From: JAFGRU01 sp016934985
GTDB taxonomy: Bacteria; Desulfobacterota; Desulfuromonadia; Desulfuromonadales; JAAYDE01
NCBI GenBank assembly: GCA_963665045.2
Contig: CAXXJQ010000009.1
Coordinates: 434,001-498,000 of the forward strand
DNA: 64,000 nt
Reading direction: 5' to 3'
Shown here: positions 47,363 to 57,600 of the stretch, in pieces
Layout of the letters: the number at the start of each line of letters is the position of its first letter
Numbering within the stretch: position 1 is the first letter of the stretch
Program-made: the position numbers and the translations under genes
The notes under the pieces: generated by a model
What the model saw: the letters and a program-made list of their open reading frames with translations, nothing else
Told to the model about the DNA's origin: nothing
The model's database searches: none

Positions 47363-47551
47363 CTAGAAACAGCCCAGCTGGCAGTTCCGAAGTTTTATTT
47401 TCTGTTGATTGCAGATTTTGCCAATGGTTTTCAGATCCACCTGAAATTGATGGGCAACCTTAAAAGCTGAATGGCAGGAAAGCATCAACCTGCCTTCCAC
47501 TTCTTCGGATGCGGACTTTACTGCGGCAATCAACTCGTCGGTAACTTTCAT
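47363..47551 (-). CDS. 62-residue protein with a CQLGCF tail, paired with the ModE-like gene
   Basis: A small protein (MKVTDELIAAVKSASEEV...). The segment SCHSAFKVAHQFQVDLKTIGKICNQQ looks like a helix-turn-helix core, and the end RNCQLGCF is striking. GAGGAAGAGGGGAG precedes the ATG. Its stop codon lies one base before the ModE-like start, so both come from one transcript. I believe I have seen similar short CQLGCF-ended proteins beside molybdenum genes in related bacteria, but no function is known to me. Confidence 0.65.
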   Translation of the reverse strand: MKVTDELIAAVKSASEEVEGRLMLSCHSAFKVAHQFQVDLKTIGKICNQQKIKLRNCQLGCF

Positions 47552-47606
47552 TGTCTCCCCTCTTCCTCATTTATCTATGGTTATGTTTTTCCCGACACAT
47601 CGCAAG

Positions 47607-47652
47607 TCAAAAAAATCAGTCGCAGAGTCGGGCACGCCCGACTCTGCGACTG
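47607..47652 (-). terminator. terminator of fdhB2-fdhA2
   Basis: A 17-base perfect stem (CAGTCGCAGAGTCGGGC and complement) with a tiny loop, followed on the minus strand by ATTTTTTTG. It begins 20 bases after the fdhA2 stop codon. Confidence 0.95.
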
Positions 47653-47672
47653 TAATGTGAATTCACTGCATA

Positions 47673-50360
47673 TCAGGCTTTTTCCAGCCTGCAGGCGCAG
47701 ACTTTGTACTCGGGGATCTTGGCAACCGGATCCAAGGCATTAATAGTCAGCAAGTTGGCCGGCGCCTCGTTGAAATGGAAAGGCACAAAAGCCGTCCCTT
47801 TCGGGATCCTCTTGGTGATAAAAGCCTTGGTCGTGATGGTACCCCTTCGGGTGGTCACCTTCACGTCTCCACTGTTCCCGATACCAAGAGCTTCGGCATC
47901 TTCCACGGATATCATGGCATGAGGTCCTGCAAGCCTGTTCAGGCCGGCAGATTTGCGGGACATGGTACCGGTGTGAAAATGCTGCAGAATCCTTCCGGTC
48001 GTCAGGTAAACAGGATATTCCTCATCAGGCGTTTCAGCAGGCTCGCGGAACGGAACCGCGAACATGGTTCCCAACCCTTTGGCGAATTTGCCGATATGAA
48101 GGACCGGAGTGCCCGGATGATCCGCTGTCGGACAGGGCCAATGCAATCCCGCGCGACCCAGTCTGTCATAGCTCATGCCCGCATAGGACGGCGTAACCTG
48201 GGTCATTTCATCGAAGATGTCTTCGGCCTTGCTGTAATTCCAGTTCAAGCCCATTTTATTGGCGATAAGCTGATGGATTTCCCAGTCATGCTTGGCCTGA
48301 CCGGGCCCATCCACAGCCTTGTACAAACGCTGCACCCGCCGTTCGGTATTGCTGAAGGTACCGTCCTTCTCGGCAAAAGTTGTGGCAGGAAGGACAACAT
48401 CGGCCATCTGCGCCGTTTCGGTCAGGAAAATATCCTGAACAACCAGGAATTCAACCTTTTCCAGGGCCTTTTCGATGTGGTGAAGGTCCGGGTCGCTGAT
48501 CATGGGGTTTTCCCCCATGATATAGAAGGCCTTCATTTCACCGTCGTAAGCCTTGTCGAAGGCGACGGTCATCGGGGTACCGGGCTGTTTGTTGAGCTCG
48601 ACACCCCAGAATTTTTCCATCTTTTCATGGACAGCGTCGGCATTGACGGGCTGGTAGGCCGTATAGACAACCGGCAGCGCGCCCATATCGCAGGCGCCCT
48701 GAACATTGGACTGTCCGCGCAGGGGATTGACCCCGCCGCCGGGGACGCCCATGTTGCCGCACAACATCTGCAAATTGGCCGTCGATTTGACGTTATCAAC
48801 GCCGGTAGTGTGCTGGGTGATGCCCATGGCATAATAGAGCCCCGCAACTTTTGCCTTGCCGAAAAGTTCGGCGATGGCTTCCAACTGCGCAGCCGGAATG
48901 CCGCTGATTTTCTCGACATAGTCAGGGGTGAACTTTGCGACCTCGGCCTTGAGGGCCTCGAAGCTTTCAGGCTCGACTCTTTCCTTGATGAATTCCTTAT
49001 CTTCCCAGCCGTTCTTGAGAATAAGATGCATCATACCGTTAAGTACGGCGACATCCGTCCCAGGTCTATGGCTGGCATAGATTTCAGCGAAATCCGCCAT
49101 TTTGATCCTCTTGGGATCGATGACAATGATCTTGAGCGTTCCCTCGAGAACGGCCTGCTTCATCCTCGCCGAAATGACAGGATGCCCTTCCGAAGTGTCA
49201 GAACCGATAATTAAAGCGACGTCAGAGTCTTTAATCCCTTTGATGTCGTTAGTCATTGCGCCAGAACCGAATGATGCGGCCAGACCGGCCACAGTGGAGC
49301 TGTGTCAAAGCCGGGCGCAATGGTCTATATTGTTGGTCTTGAACCCCGTCCTTATCAATTTCTGAAAACTATAGTTCTCTTCATTGGTGACCTTTGCCGA
49401 GGAAAGGGCCATGATGCTGTCGGCACCGTATTTGTCCTTGATGCTGCCAAGCCTGGAAACGACCAGATCGATGGCTTCGTCCCAGCCGGCCTCCCTGAAT
49501 TTGCCGTTTTCCTTGATCAGGGGAGTGGTCAACCGGTCCTCGTGGCCGACAAAATCGAAACCGTAACGGCCTTTGACGCACAGCATGCCATTGTTGGCCG
49601 GACCATCTTCAGCTCCCTCGACCTTGATAATCTGGTTCTTTTTCCGGTCGACAAAAAGCTCGAGTTTGCAGCCGACGCCACAGTAGGGACAAACGCTCGA
49701 AACCTTGTCCAGTTCCCAGACCCTGCCTTTGCCGATGGCATTTTTGTCGGTGATCGCGCCGACAGGGCAGATCTGGGCGCATTCGCCACACTGAACACAT
49801 TCGGAATCGGCCATTTTTTCGTTGGTGTTGAATACGATTTCCGTGCTGTGTCCACGCATCCCGAAATCAAGGACCTGATTGACAACGGTGCCGTTGCAGG
49901 CTGCGACGCAACGGCCGCAGGAGATGCATTTATCGCGGTCGACGCTAACAAATTCGGAGGTCTGGTCCATTCCCCGGTCGATGTCTGCATACTGCAGGCT
50001 CGGCCTTTCAATGCCCAGGAAATAGGCGGCATCCTGCAGCTCGCATTTACCGTTCTGTTCACAAGCCAGGCAGTCGTGCTTGCCTGTCGACAGCATCAGA
50101 TCGATAACGAGCCGCTGTGCCTGCAAAACGGTTTCGCTCTGGGCATCGACCACCATCCCGTCTTTGACGGGAATGGAGCACGAGGTCTGAAGTCCCCGCA
50201 TTCCTTCGATCTCGACGACACAGGCACGGCATTTCCCCGCCACACCCACTTTTTCATGGTAACAAAGGTGTGGAATATACATTCCATTGGCAAGAGCAGC
50301 CTGAAGAACCGTCTGCCCTTCCTTTGCCTCTACTGTTTGACCATTGATTGTAATCTGCAT
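47673..50360 (-). CDS. fdhA: selenocysteine formate dehydrogenase catalytic subunit, copy 2
   Basis: An 895-residue paralogue of the gene at 34438, identical in length and order of domains: 2Fe-2S, NuoG-type, two 4Fe-4S, catalytic 4Fe-4S (CPYCGVGC), Mo/W-pterin domain. The TGA at 49305-49307 encodes Sec352 in CARL-U-HSSTVAG. A SECIS-type hairpin follows. A GGAGA ribosome site precedes the ATG. It oxidises formate, or reduces CO2, together with the NuoEF fusion encoded upstream. The frame is open on both sides of the TGA, with no other interruption. Confidence 0.95.
49276..49292 (-). promoter_or_regulatory. bacterial SECIS hairpin in fdhA2
   Basis: On the minus strand GTGGCC and GGCCGC form six pairs around the loop GGTCT, 12 bases after the TGA. 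Loop and distance equal those in fdhA1, while the stem bases differ in a compensating way. Confidence 0.8.
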
Positions 50361-50385
50361 AACAATCTCCGTTAGATGAATGTAT

Positions 50386-50546
50386 CCTGGATCCGTGGGT
50401 TAGGGGCGGGAAAAGAGTGCAAGTGCTTGGCCTGAATAATTGTTTCAAAAATCTGAGGTGCACCCATAGGTTCATCGGTGATTTTTGAAGTGTTTAGGCA
50501 GGTCAATGACTTGCGCTATCACCCGGTCATAGCTCACGGATCCAGG
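50386..50546. repeat. inverted repeat between fdhB2 and fdhA2
   Basis: CCTGGATCCGTG at 50386-50397 and CACGGATCCAGG at 50535-50546 are perfect complements, enclosing about 137 bases in the gap between the two formate dehydrogenase genes. No coding sequence lies inside. It may be an inserted element or a processing site. Confidence 0.55.
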
Positions 50547-50566
50547 GTTATTAAAACCCCGGAAAT

Positions 50567-52291
50567 TTATTTGATTAAAGCAACAAACTCATCCCTGAAT
50601 TTTTCCACCATGGTTTTTATCGGCGCCGCAAAGGCCTGACCGGTCGGACAAAGAGTCGAGCCCCCGAAGTTGATAGTGTTGACGATGCGCTCACAAGCTT
50701 CAAGATCCTTCATCTGGCCGAAACCGGAAAGCAGCTTTCTCAGAATCAGCACCACGGTATAGGATCCTTCCTTGCACAAAGCACACTTGCCACAGGATTC
50801 ATGGGCATAGAACTCGATGGTTCTGAGCGCCAACTCGGGTATTGAGAACTCGTCGCTGACGACCATGACCCCGCCGGAACCTAAAGCGGTGCCGTGTTTC
50901 TCACAGGAATCATAGTCCATCTTCAGGGTTTTCAGTTCCTCCGCCTTCAAAATAGGCGTCGACAGGCCACCGACAATGGCCGCCTTGATATTGCCTTTGT
51001 AACCGCCTGCGGCCTCGATCAACTCGCCGAAAGGAACCCCCATGGGATATTCATAAACGCCGGGTTTGTTGACGGCTCCGCTGATGCCGAAAAGCTTGAA
51101 GCCGTAGTTGTTCTCGCTGCCCCATTTCTTGAACTCTTCGGCACCATGCTCGATAACAAATGGAACACTGGCCAGAGTTTCAACGTTATTGACGATGGTC
51201 GGGCATCCGTAAAGCCCCGCGACCGCAGGGAAAGGCGGCTTCATGCGCGGCTGTCCACGTTTCCCTTCAATCGATTCGATAAGGGCCGTCTCCTCGCCGC
51301 AGACATAAGCACCCGCACCGCGATGGACGATAATGTCCACGTCGGCAAGCTGGCCGTCGGCCTTGGCTTCAGCTATGGCGTTTTCAAGAATGTCGGCGAT
51401 CCAGCCAAATTCCCCCCGGATGTAGATAAAGGCCAGCTTGGCACCCAATGCCCGGGCCGAAATTGCCATCCCTTCAACCAGAAGATGGGGATCGTATTCC
51501 ATGATCTGGCGATCTTTGAAGGTTCCCGGCTCCCCTTCATCCGCATTGCACACGAGATAAACCGGCTTGCCGGTATCCTTTGCAAGGAAGCCCCACTTGA
51601 CGCCCGCAGGGAAGCCTGCTCCACCGCGGCCTCGAATGCCGGCATCCTTGACGGCCTGGACAATCTCCCGAGGTTCCATCTGGGAGGCTTTGGCGAGGGC
51701 CTGGTATCCGCCGCCCTTTTTATAGGTATCTATGGATGTGGAATTTTCTACGCCTCTGTTTTTCAGGAGGACGTTACAAGTCGTTCCATAGTGATAGTCA
51801 ATTTTTCTTTCCGGAAGCACGCCTTTTTTTAAAGATTCCAGTAAAGCATCGGTTTTTTCCGGGGTCATATTTTCATAATAAACATCATTGACCTGAATGA
51901 CGGGGCAGGTGCCGCAGGAGCCCAGGCATTCAACCTTGCTGAGGGTGAACAGGCCATCCGCCGTCGTCCCGCCGGCTTTGATTCCCAGCTTGCTTTCAAG
52001 ATGTTTGACAATGTCCAATGCCCCCATCAGGGTAGCGGGTATGTTGGTATCAACCTGGAGATGATACTTGCCCACTTTTTTCGCATTGTACATTGTATAG
52101 TAGGTCGTGACACCGTAAGCTTTCCCGGAAGGGACACCGACAAGACCCGCAACCCGGTCGATATCATCCTTGGAAAGAAAATTCTCATTGGCATTCTGAG
52201 CCAACATTAGAGCAGGCATTAGAGCGGACTCTTTTTGTGGGTATCTACCCTTCAACTCAACGATCTTTTCTTCCAGTCTGTGGTCAATCAT
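50567..52291 (-). CDS. NAD-linked formate dehydrogenase diaphorase subunit (NuoE-NuoF fusion), copy 2
   Basis: A 574-residue paralogue of the protein at 32694. The NuoF half is complete: GRGGAGFPAGVKWGF, CNADEGEPGTFKDR, ESCGKCALCKEG and TLCPTG. In the NuoE half, position 83 is Asn and 88 is Leu, while C122 and C126 remain with an additional C129 (ECLGSCGTCP). So its 2Fe-2S site also keeps only two of four usual ligands, but a different pair from copy 1. AGAGGTGA precedes the start. It probably couples formate oxidation to NAD. Confidence 0.9.
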   Translation of the reverse strand: MIDHRLEEKIVELKGRYPQKESALMPALMLAQNANENFLSKDDIDRVAGLVGVPSGKAYGVTTYYTMYNAKKVGKYHLQVDTNIPATLMGALDIVKHLESKLGIKAGGTTADGLFTLSKVECLGSCGTCPVIQVNDVYYENMTPEKTDALLESLKKGVLPERKIDYHYGTTCNVLLKNRGVENSTSIDTYKKGGGYQALAKASQMEPREIVQAVKDAGIRGRGGAGFPAGVKWGFLAKDTGKPVYLVCNADEGEPGTFKDRQIMEYDPHLLVEGMAISARALGAKLAFIYIRGEFGWIADILENAIAEAKADGQLADVDIIVHRGAGAYVCGEETALIESIEGKRGQPRMKPPFPAVAGLYGCPTIVNNVETLASVPFVIEHGAEEFKKWGSENNYGFKLFGISGAVNKPGVYEYPMGVPFGELIEAAGGYKGNIKAAIVGGLSTPILKAEELKTLKMDYDSCEKHGTALGSGGVMVVSDEFSIPELALRTIEFYAHESCGKCALCKEGSYTVVLILRKLLSGFGQMKDLEACERIVNTINFGGSTLCPTGQAFAAPIKTMVEKFRDEFVALIK

Positions 52292-52893
52292 AGGTAATCA
52301 CCTCTTGTGTTAACTATTCAGAGCTTCTAACCTGGGTTATTCATGAGTATTTGTGCGCACCCGCCAACTGTGCGTAAAATCAAGCAAAGCACCGTCACTT
52401 GCTTTGCGGGCATACTAGCAATGCGTCGAAAAGCAAGTAGCAAGGACGGCTTGAGATGGCGTGCAATCGGCAGTTATAGCAAAAGTTTTCATGAATTATC
52501 CAGGCTAACTTCTGGAAGCATAAAAAACTGCCTTTGCCATTGAGGAGGCTGTAATTTCAATTCCATGGATTATGCCCCTTATTGATGTTTAAGGGAAACA
52601 ATGCGTTATTTCCTGCTGTCGAATTTTCAACCTTGATCCAGTAACCGGATGCGGTTTCTGGCCCTTGCTGCCCAAACCGCAGGCACGCCTAAGGTAAAAC
52701 ATTCCTCCCCTGTGAAAGCCCATACCGGAGAGAATTTCTTTATTTCAGCTTGTCCTTATCCCAATCATCTGCCCCGTTGTGGAACGGCGACAACAAAGAG
52801 ACCCTCAAGGGAGTCTGCCGCTTGGGCGGCAGATCATCTGACAGGATTTTCAAGATTTTCCGTTAAAGGGAAAGTTTCCTGTGAATAAAAGGT
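52292..52893. other. intergenic region with a MITE-like element
   Basis: About 600 bases without a supported gene. The first half is the inverted-repeat element at 52327-52508. The rest (52509-52893) shows nothing I can name, apart from the end of the broken transporter gene. Confidence 0.5.
52327..52508. mobile_element. MITE-like element with TTAGCCTGG...TTCATGA ends
   Basis: CTAACCTGGGTTATTCATGA on the left and TCATGAATTATCCAGGCTAA on the right are inverted repeats matching at 16 of 20 positions. The 140 bases inside contain no gene. Size and ends suggest a non-autonomous transposon or the fused ends of a deleted insertion sequence. Confidence 0.5.
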
Positions 52894-54233
52894 TTATTCC
52901 TCGTTTGCTGCCTGAGCAAGCGCCTGCCGTGCCTTTGACTTCGAATCTCTTATCCGACAGCATGAAGGTGAAGAGGACGCCGATAGCCAGCAGAATAGCA
53001 CCGCCGATATAGGTGTAAACACCAGGGTTGGCAGGGAAGCGGTCGCGGATGATGGCGGCAAGTTGGGGACCGATGATACCGCCGGCAGACCAGCCGGTGA
53101 GGATGGTACCGTAAACGACGGGCATGCGGACAGGGCCGAAGACGTCAAGAACAAACGAAGGCATGGCACCGAAAGCCGCCGCCGTAGCAAAGCAGCACGT
53201 AACAGACCAGGGCACCGAAAATCCACGGCGACTTGATATAGATGAGAGCAATGAACACTCCGATTTGGCTGCCGACCAGCATGCGGAAGGCGTTTGTGCG
53301 GCCGACCTTGTCGGACAGTCCGCCCCAGAAGAAGCGGCCGACACCGTTGAAGATCGAGCTGACGGCAATCAGGGTCGCTCCGGCCGCGGCCAGCGCGGCG
53401 GTCAGGGCAGCCGGATCAGCATACTTGGCAGCGTAGGAGTCCCTTAACAGGGCCTGCATCATGGGCGACTGGAAGCCGATGAACATGATACCTGCCGAAA
53501 CGTTGCAGGTCAGAACCATCCACATCATGAAGAATTTTCCGGAGAGGATGCACTGTTTGCCGGTCGGATGCCTCAGCCTCTTCCCCAGCTTTTTTGGGAG
53601 CATCGCTGTGCGGGAGGGGTATAGCCTTCAGGGCAATAACCTGCGGGCGGATTGACCAGGTTGTAAGCGGCGGGCAGGGTCAGGAAGAGCATGACGATAC
53701 CAATCCAGAAGAAAGACCTGGACCAGGTTATTGTTGAACATGTCCATCAGGATCGGCGCAATAACCTTGGACATGACGAGGGCGCCAAACCCGAAGCCCA
53801 TGACAACCATTCCGGTAACAAACCCCTTCTTGTCCGGAAACCATTTGGCAGCAGTAGCGACAGGGGTGACATATCCCAGTCCCAGGCCGCAGCCGCCGAT
53901 AATGCCGTAACCGACATAGAGAAGAATCAGGCTGTGCATATTCAATGCGACTGAGGCGATCAGATAGCCGACGCCGAAAAGCACGCCACCGGCCATGGCA
54001 AGTTTACGGGGACCAATCTTCGCGAGGTTCATCCCGCCCCATGCTGCCGCCAACCCCAGAAAACAGATGGCGGTGCTGAACGCCCAGGCGGCCTGACTGT
54101 TACTCCAGCCGTAGGTTTGCACCAGAGGCTTCTGAAAAAAGCTCCAGGCGTAAACGGTGCCTAGACAAACCTGCAACAACGTTCCGAAAATAGCGATTCT
54201 CCAGCGATTTGGGACTTTTTCAACACTACTCAT
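52894..54233 (-). pseudogene. OFA-type MFS transporter (formate/oxalate antiporter-like) with several frameshifts
   Basis: Spliced across frames, this is a complete major facilitator of the oxalate/formate antiporter group: MSSVEKVPNRWRIAIFG start, GTVYAWSFFQKPLVQTYGWS, GCGLGLGYVTPVATAAKWFPDKKG, GRFFWGGLSDKVGR and an ALAQAANEE tail. At least four frame changes are needed: near 53710 (CTTTCTTC), near 53560-53600, near 53200 (GGCTTTCGG), and near 52930. Two are extra T in TT runs. Decay or systematic indel errors could explain it. If active it would move formate or a related acid, fitting the neighbouring dehydrogenase. Confidence 0.8.
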
Positions 54234-54697
54234 TTCATGTTTCCTTTCCTTCAGTTCGATTTCCAACCAATTTTGTTTAAGGCCACACTCCCACCACAAA
54301 AAAGGAGCAGACCGATATCTGCACCCTGTTTAAGTTGATGATATGCAAATTAACCGGAGCCGACTTTCCGTTACATTTATCGGATTTTGCCGGACCAGTA
54401 TCTTGTTTTTTGGCGATAGCCATATAAACTATCTAGTTGTTTTAGATTTTTTCCGATGCAATACTGCCTCGAAAGGGCCTACCAATAGATTACCATTTCA
54501 AAAAAAACCGCTGTTTTTTTTTGAAGACATTCTAACCATATGTATTTTATGTGGTTTTTTAGGGCTTACGGGAAGGAAAATTGCGGCGCTGACTGTCTCG
54601 CGAAACTGGTTACAAAAAGATTGCAGATAGGTTACTTATAGGTTACGGATTGGCTGGAGGCAGGACTGGCGTCCCATGATAATAAGGCTGGGGGGAT
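54234..54697. other. control region between the OFA transporter and the SARP/MalT-like regulator
   Basis: About 460 AT-rich bases without a supported gene. The phased GGTTAC repeats at 54608-54657 stand near its right end. No clear promoter was found. Confidence 0.5.
54608..54657. promoter_or_regulatory. 11-base phased GGTTAC repeats
   Basis: GGTTAC occurs at 54608, 54630 and 54641. The 11-base register is filled by weaker matches at 54619 (GATTGC) and 54652 (GGCTGG). SARP-type regulators bind direct repeats spaced by 11 bases, and a gene with such a DNA-binding domain begins its 3' end 40 bases away. Confidence 0.5.
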
Positions 54698-57600
54698 TCA
54701 CTTGTTATCCACAATGGACCGATAAATTGCCTCGGTTTCCGAAGAGGGGTCTATCCCGAAGGTTGTTTCGAGGCTCTTTTTGCACTGGCGGTAGATTGAG
54801 ATGGCCTCCGTTTTCCGCTCCAGTTTTTTAAGACACAACATGAGGCGCTGGTACAACTCTTCCGGAAAATCTTCAACCGCAAGGCCCCGGTTATACAATG
54901 AGGCTGCACGTTCGTAGCTGCCCGATGACTCCAGGTTGTTGCAACGCCGCTCTACTGCCAACAGGAAAGTGTTTTTCAATCTATCCCTCAGCACAGCCAT
55001 CCATGGCATCAGTTCATCCTGAGAAAGGAAAGGCCCTCTGTAGAGTTCTATCGCCTTTTCCAGAAGGCCCATCGCCTGGTCTGCATCACCCCGGATGGAA
55101 ACCTCTTCGGCTTGGGAAACCAGATGTTCAAATTCCTGGCAATCCACCCAACAATAGTTTGGGTCAAGGCTTAATTTACCATCCTGAATCTTCACGGCGT
55201 GTTCGTTGCCCAGCAAACGCCGAAGGCGATGCAGAGTGGTTCCAAAGGTCTTGGTTGCCTTGTCACCTTCAGCATCCGGCCATAGCGCGTCGATTACCGC
55301 CACCTTGCTGACATTCTTTCCGCCCAGGGAAATAATCACCTTGATCATATCCAGCTGTTTTCTTGGCGCTTTGGTGGCAAATCCAAGGGGCGCCCCCTCT
55401 TTTTCAAGGGAAAAACTGCCCAGGGTGAAAATTCTGAACGGCCAGGGCCAATGTTCTTTTTCGGCAACGCTGTTATCCGGCCTTAGATTGGCATTGTGAA
55501 TAAGCTTCTTCACCCAAGGGACTTCGATACTATTCGAGAGGGCCTGGGCGCAAAGATGTTCCATAATATCCGGCCCCCACCAGGCTGTTTGCAAATAACC
55601 GTGTTTGTGCCCCAGAGCCAGGGCTTTTTCCAGGGAGACCAGGCCCTCGGACTGACGACCCATCCTGATTCCAAAATAGGCGTCACTCAGCAGCAGCTGG
55701 TATTGCAAGGAGGGCATTTCCCGAGCGGCAACATTGTTCATCGCCTTACCCAGGTTTGCATAAGCGCCTCTTATATCGCCCCGGGCAAACAAAACATTGG
55801 CCAAGCCCTGGTGGCAATAAACGGCGGGAGCGACAGCCCCGATATCTTGAGCAATTTCCACTCCCTCGGTAAACATCTCCACGGCACGTTCAAACTCGCC
55901 GCCGCGTGCGGCACGCCAGCCCAAAAGACAATAGTAGTGGATGTTGTACAAATTGGGCTCCCGGCCGGCAAGTTGAAACCTCAATTTTTCGATATGACCG
56001 TCGGCTTCTTCCAATTCACCCATGCACAAGCTTAAAGCGGCTTCTATTCCCCACAGCAGGTAGTCCCATCCCTGAATGCCATGGTTTTGGGTGTTTTTCA
56101 TGATCTTCCCGCAACACTCCCGGGCCATAGCATATTCGCCATGATACCAATGGAACAAGGCTATCCGTGTGTGGGCCATTACCGAGGCATTGGAAGCAGG
56201 ATCGATCGTCTGCAACAACTCGTTAATCGCATCTACAAGTTGTTTGCATTGGCTATAATTGCCGGCTCGGTTGTGATAGTCCAGAAGAATACTGGCAAGC
56301 TCGAGACGCGTGCCGGGATTGGGCACCTGGCACCAGAAGCTTTCAGCGTGTTTTATCCAGGTGTCGAAGTGGGGATTTTGAATGGCCCGGGAATGGAAAC
56401 CTGTCAGGAGACTGACTGCAAGTTGGGCTTTGGTCTCGATGGAACGCTCTTCAGGACAGACGTCCCTGAGCTTCTGTGCCTCGGCAAACCAGCGGTCCAG
56501 TTCCCTGAAATCATTTTTCTGATAATTAAGGGCATTCAAGATTCCCGAAATAGCATAAGAACAACCGTCAACATCTTGGTTAGATTCAAAGAGGGCAAAT
56601 GCTTTTTCAAAACGAGATTTACTTTCAACCGGAGCAAAGGGAAGCCGACTGGCCCCTTGCCAGTAGAGAAGCCAGGGCTTCTTTTCCAACATTTCTTCAG
56701 GCAGCGAGGATATGCTGTGGTAAAGGGTCTGGTAGCGCCCCTGTTCAATGAGGCGCCAGGCATGCTCGCAAATTAGGTCCCCCAGCTTGTTCCATTTTTT
56801 GGTTAAGCGAAACAGGTAAGCAGCTTCTTCATAACGTTGGTCCTGGATCAAAAGGGTCGCGGCATGGCATTTCAGGTCAATGAGGGTTTCCTGCGGCAGC
56901 ATTGCGCGCGCCTGTTTTTTTAAAAACTCCTTAAAAAGCGGATGATACTGATAAAGATTTTGCCGCCCCTGGCTGTGTTGAATAGTAAAGAAGTTTTTCC
57001 GTGCAAGCCTGCGCAAAATGAGATCCGCCTGTTCGTGGCCGGTAACCTCCTGAGCCATGGGAGCACTGATCGTGGGCAGCCAGGCGGTTTTGAGCAGAAA
57101 ATTTTTCGTGACTTCATCGAACTGAGCGAAGATTTCACCCGTGAAATAGTCGAACAGAACCTCCGGCAAAGGCAGCGTCTCAGAGTTATCAAGTTTTGAG
57201 GTCACGTCAGATGTGGTCAACAGGACAACCACACCGGCTACCCAGCCCATGGTTTTTTTAAAAATCGTCTCCGCCTGGGCCTGGTTCAGTGCCGTGTTTT
57301 GAAATTCCGCTGAGAGGGTTTGTATCTCGCCGGAGGTCAGCTGAAAATCCTTCCAACGCAGCACCCCCATATCCTGATGTAGCACCATCCGCGCAAAATT
57401 CGATGGCGGCTCGGCACGGCTGATCAGAAAAATCTGGCCGCCCGGCGGCATTTGAGTCGCCATATACTGCACAATCTGGAAAAACTGGGTATTGTCCCGA
57501 AGCTTTTGGCAGTTGTCAAAAACCAGAATCGGCGTTGGCGTACAAAGGCCAAAAAACATTTCAAAGTAATTTTTACAAAAAACGGATAGATCTTTGGAGT

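Noticed and set aside
47775..49214. 479-codon plus-strand open frame inside fdhA2
   Set aside because: Antisense shadow of a strongly conserved gene; its translation shows no domain.
49305..49307. Stop codon splitting fdhA2
   Set aside because: Same reasons: CARL-U-H context, SECIS-type hairpin, frame intact on both sides.
54343..54630. Possible 95-residue gene
   Set aside because: AT-rich, no ribosome site and no recognisable domain; the region looks regulatory.
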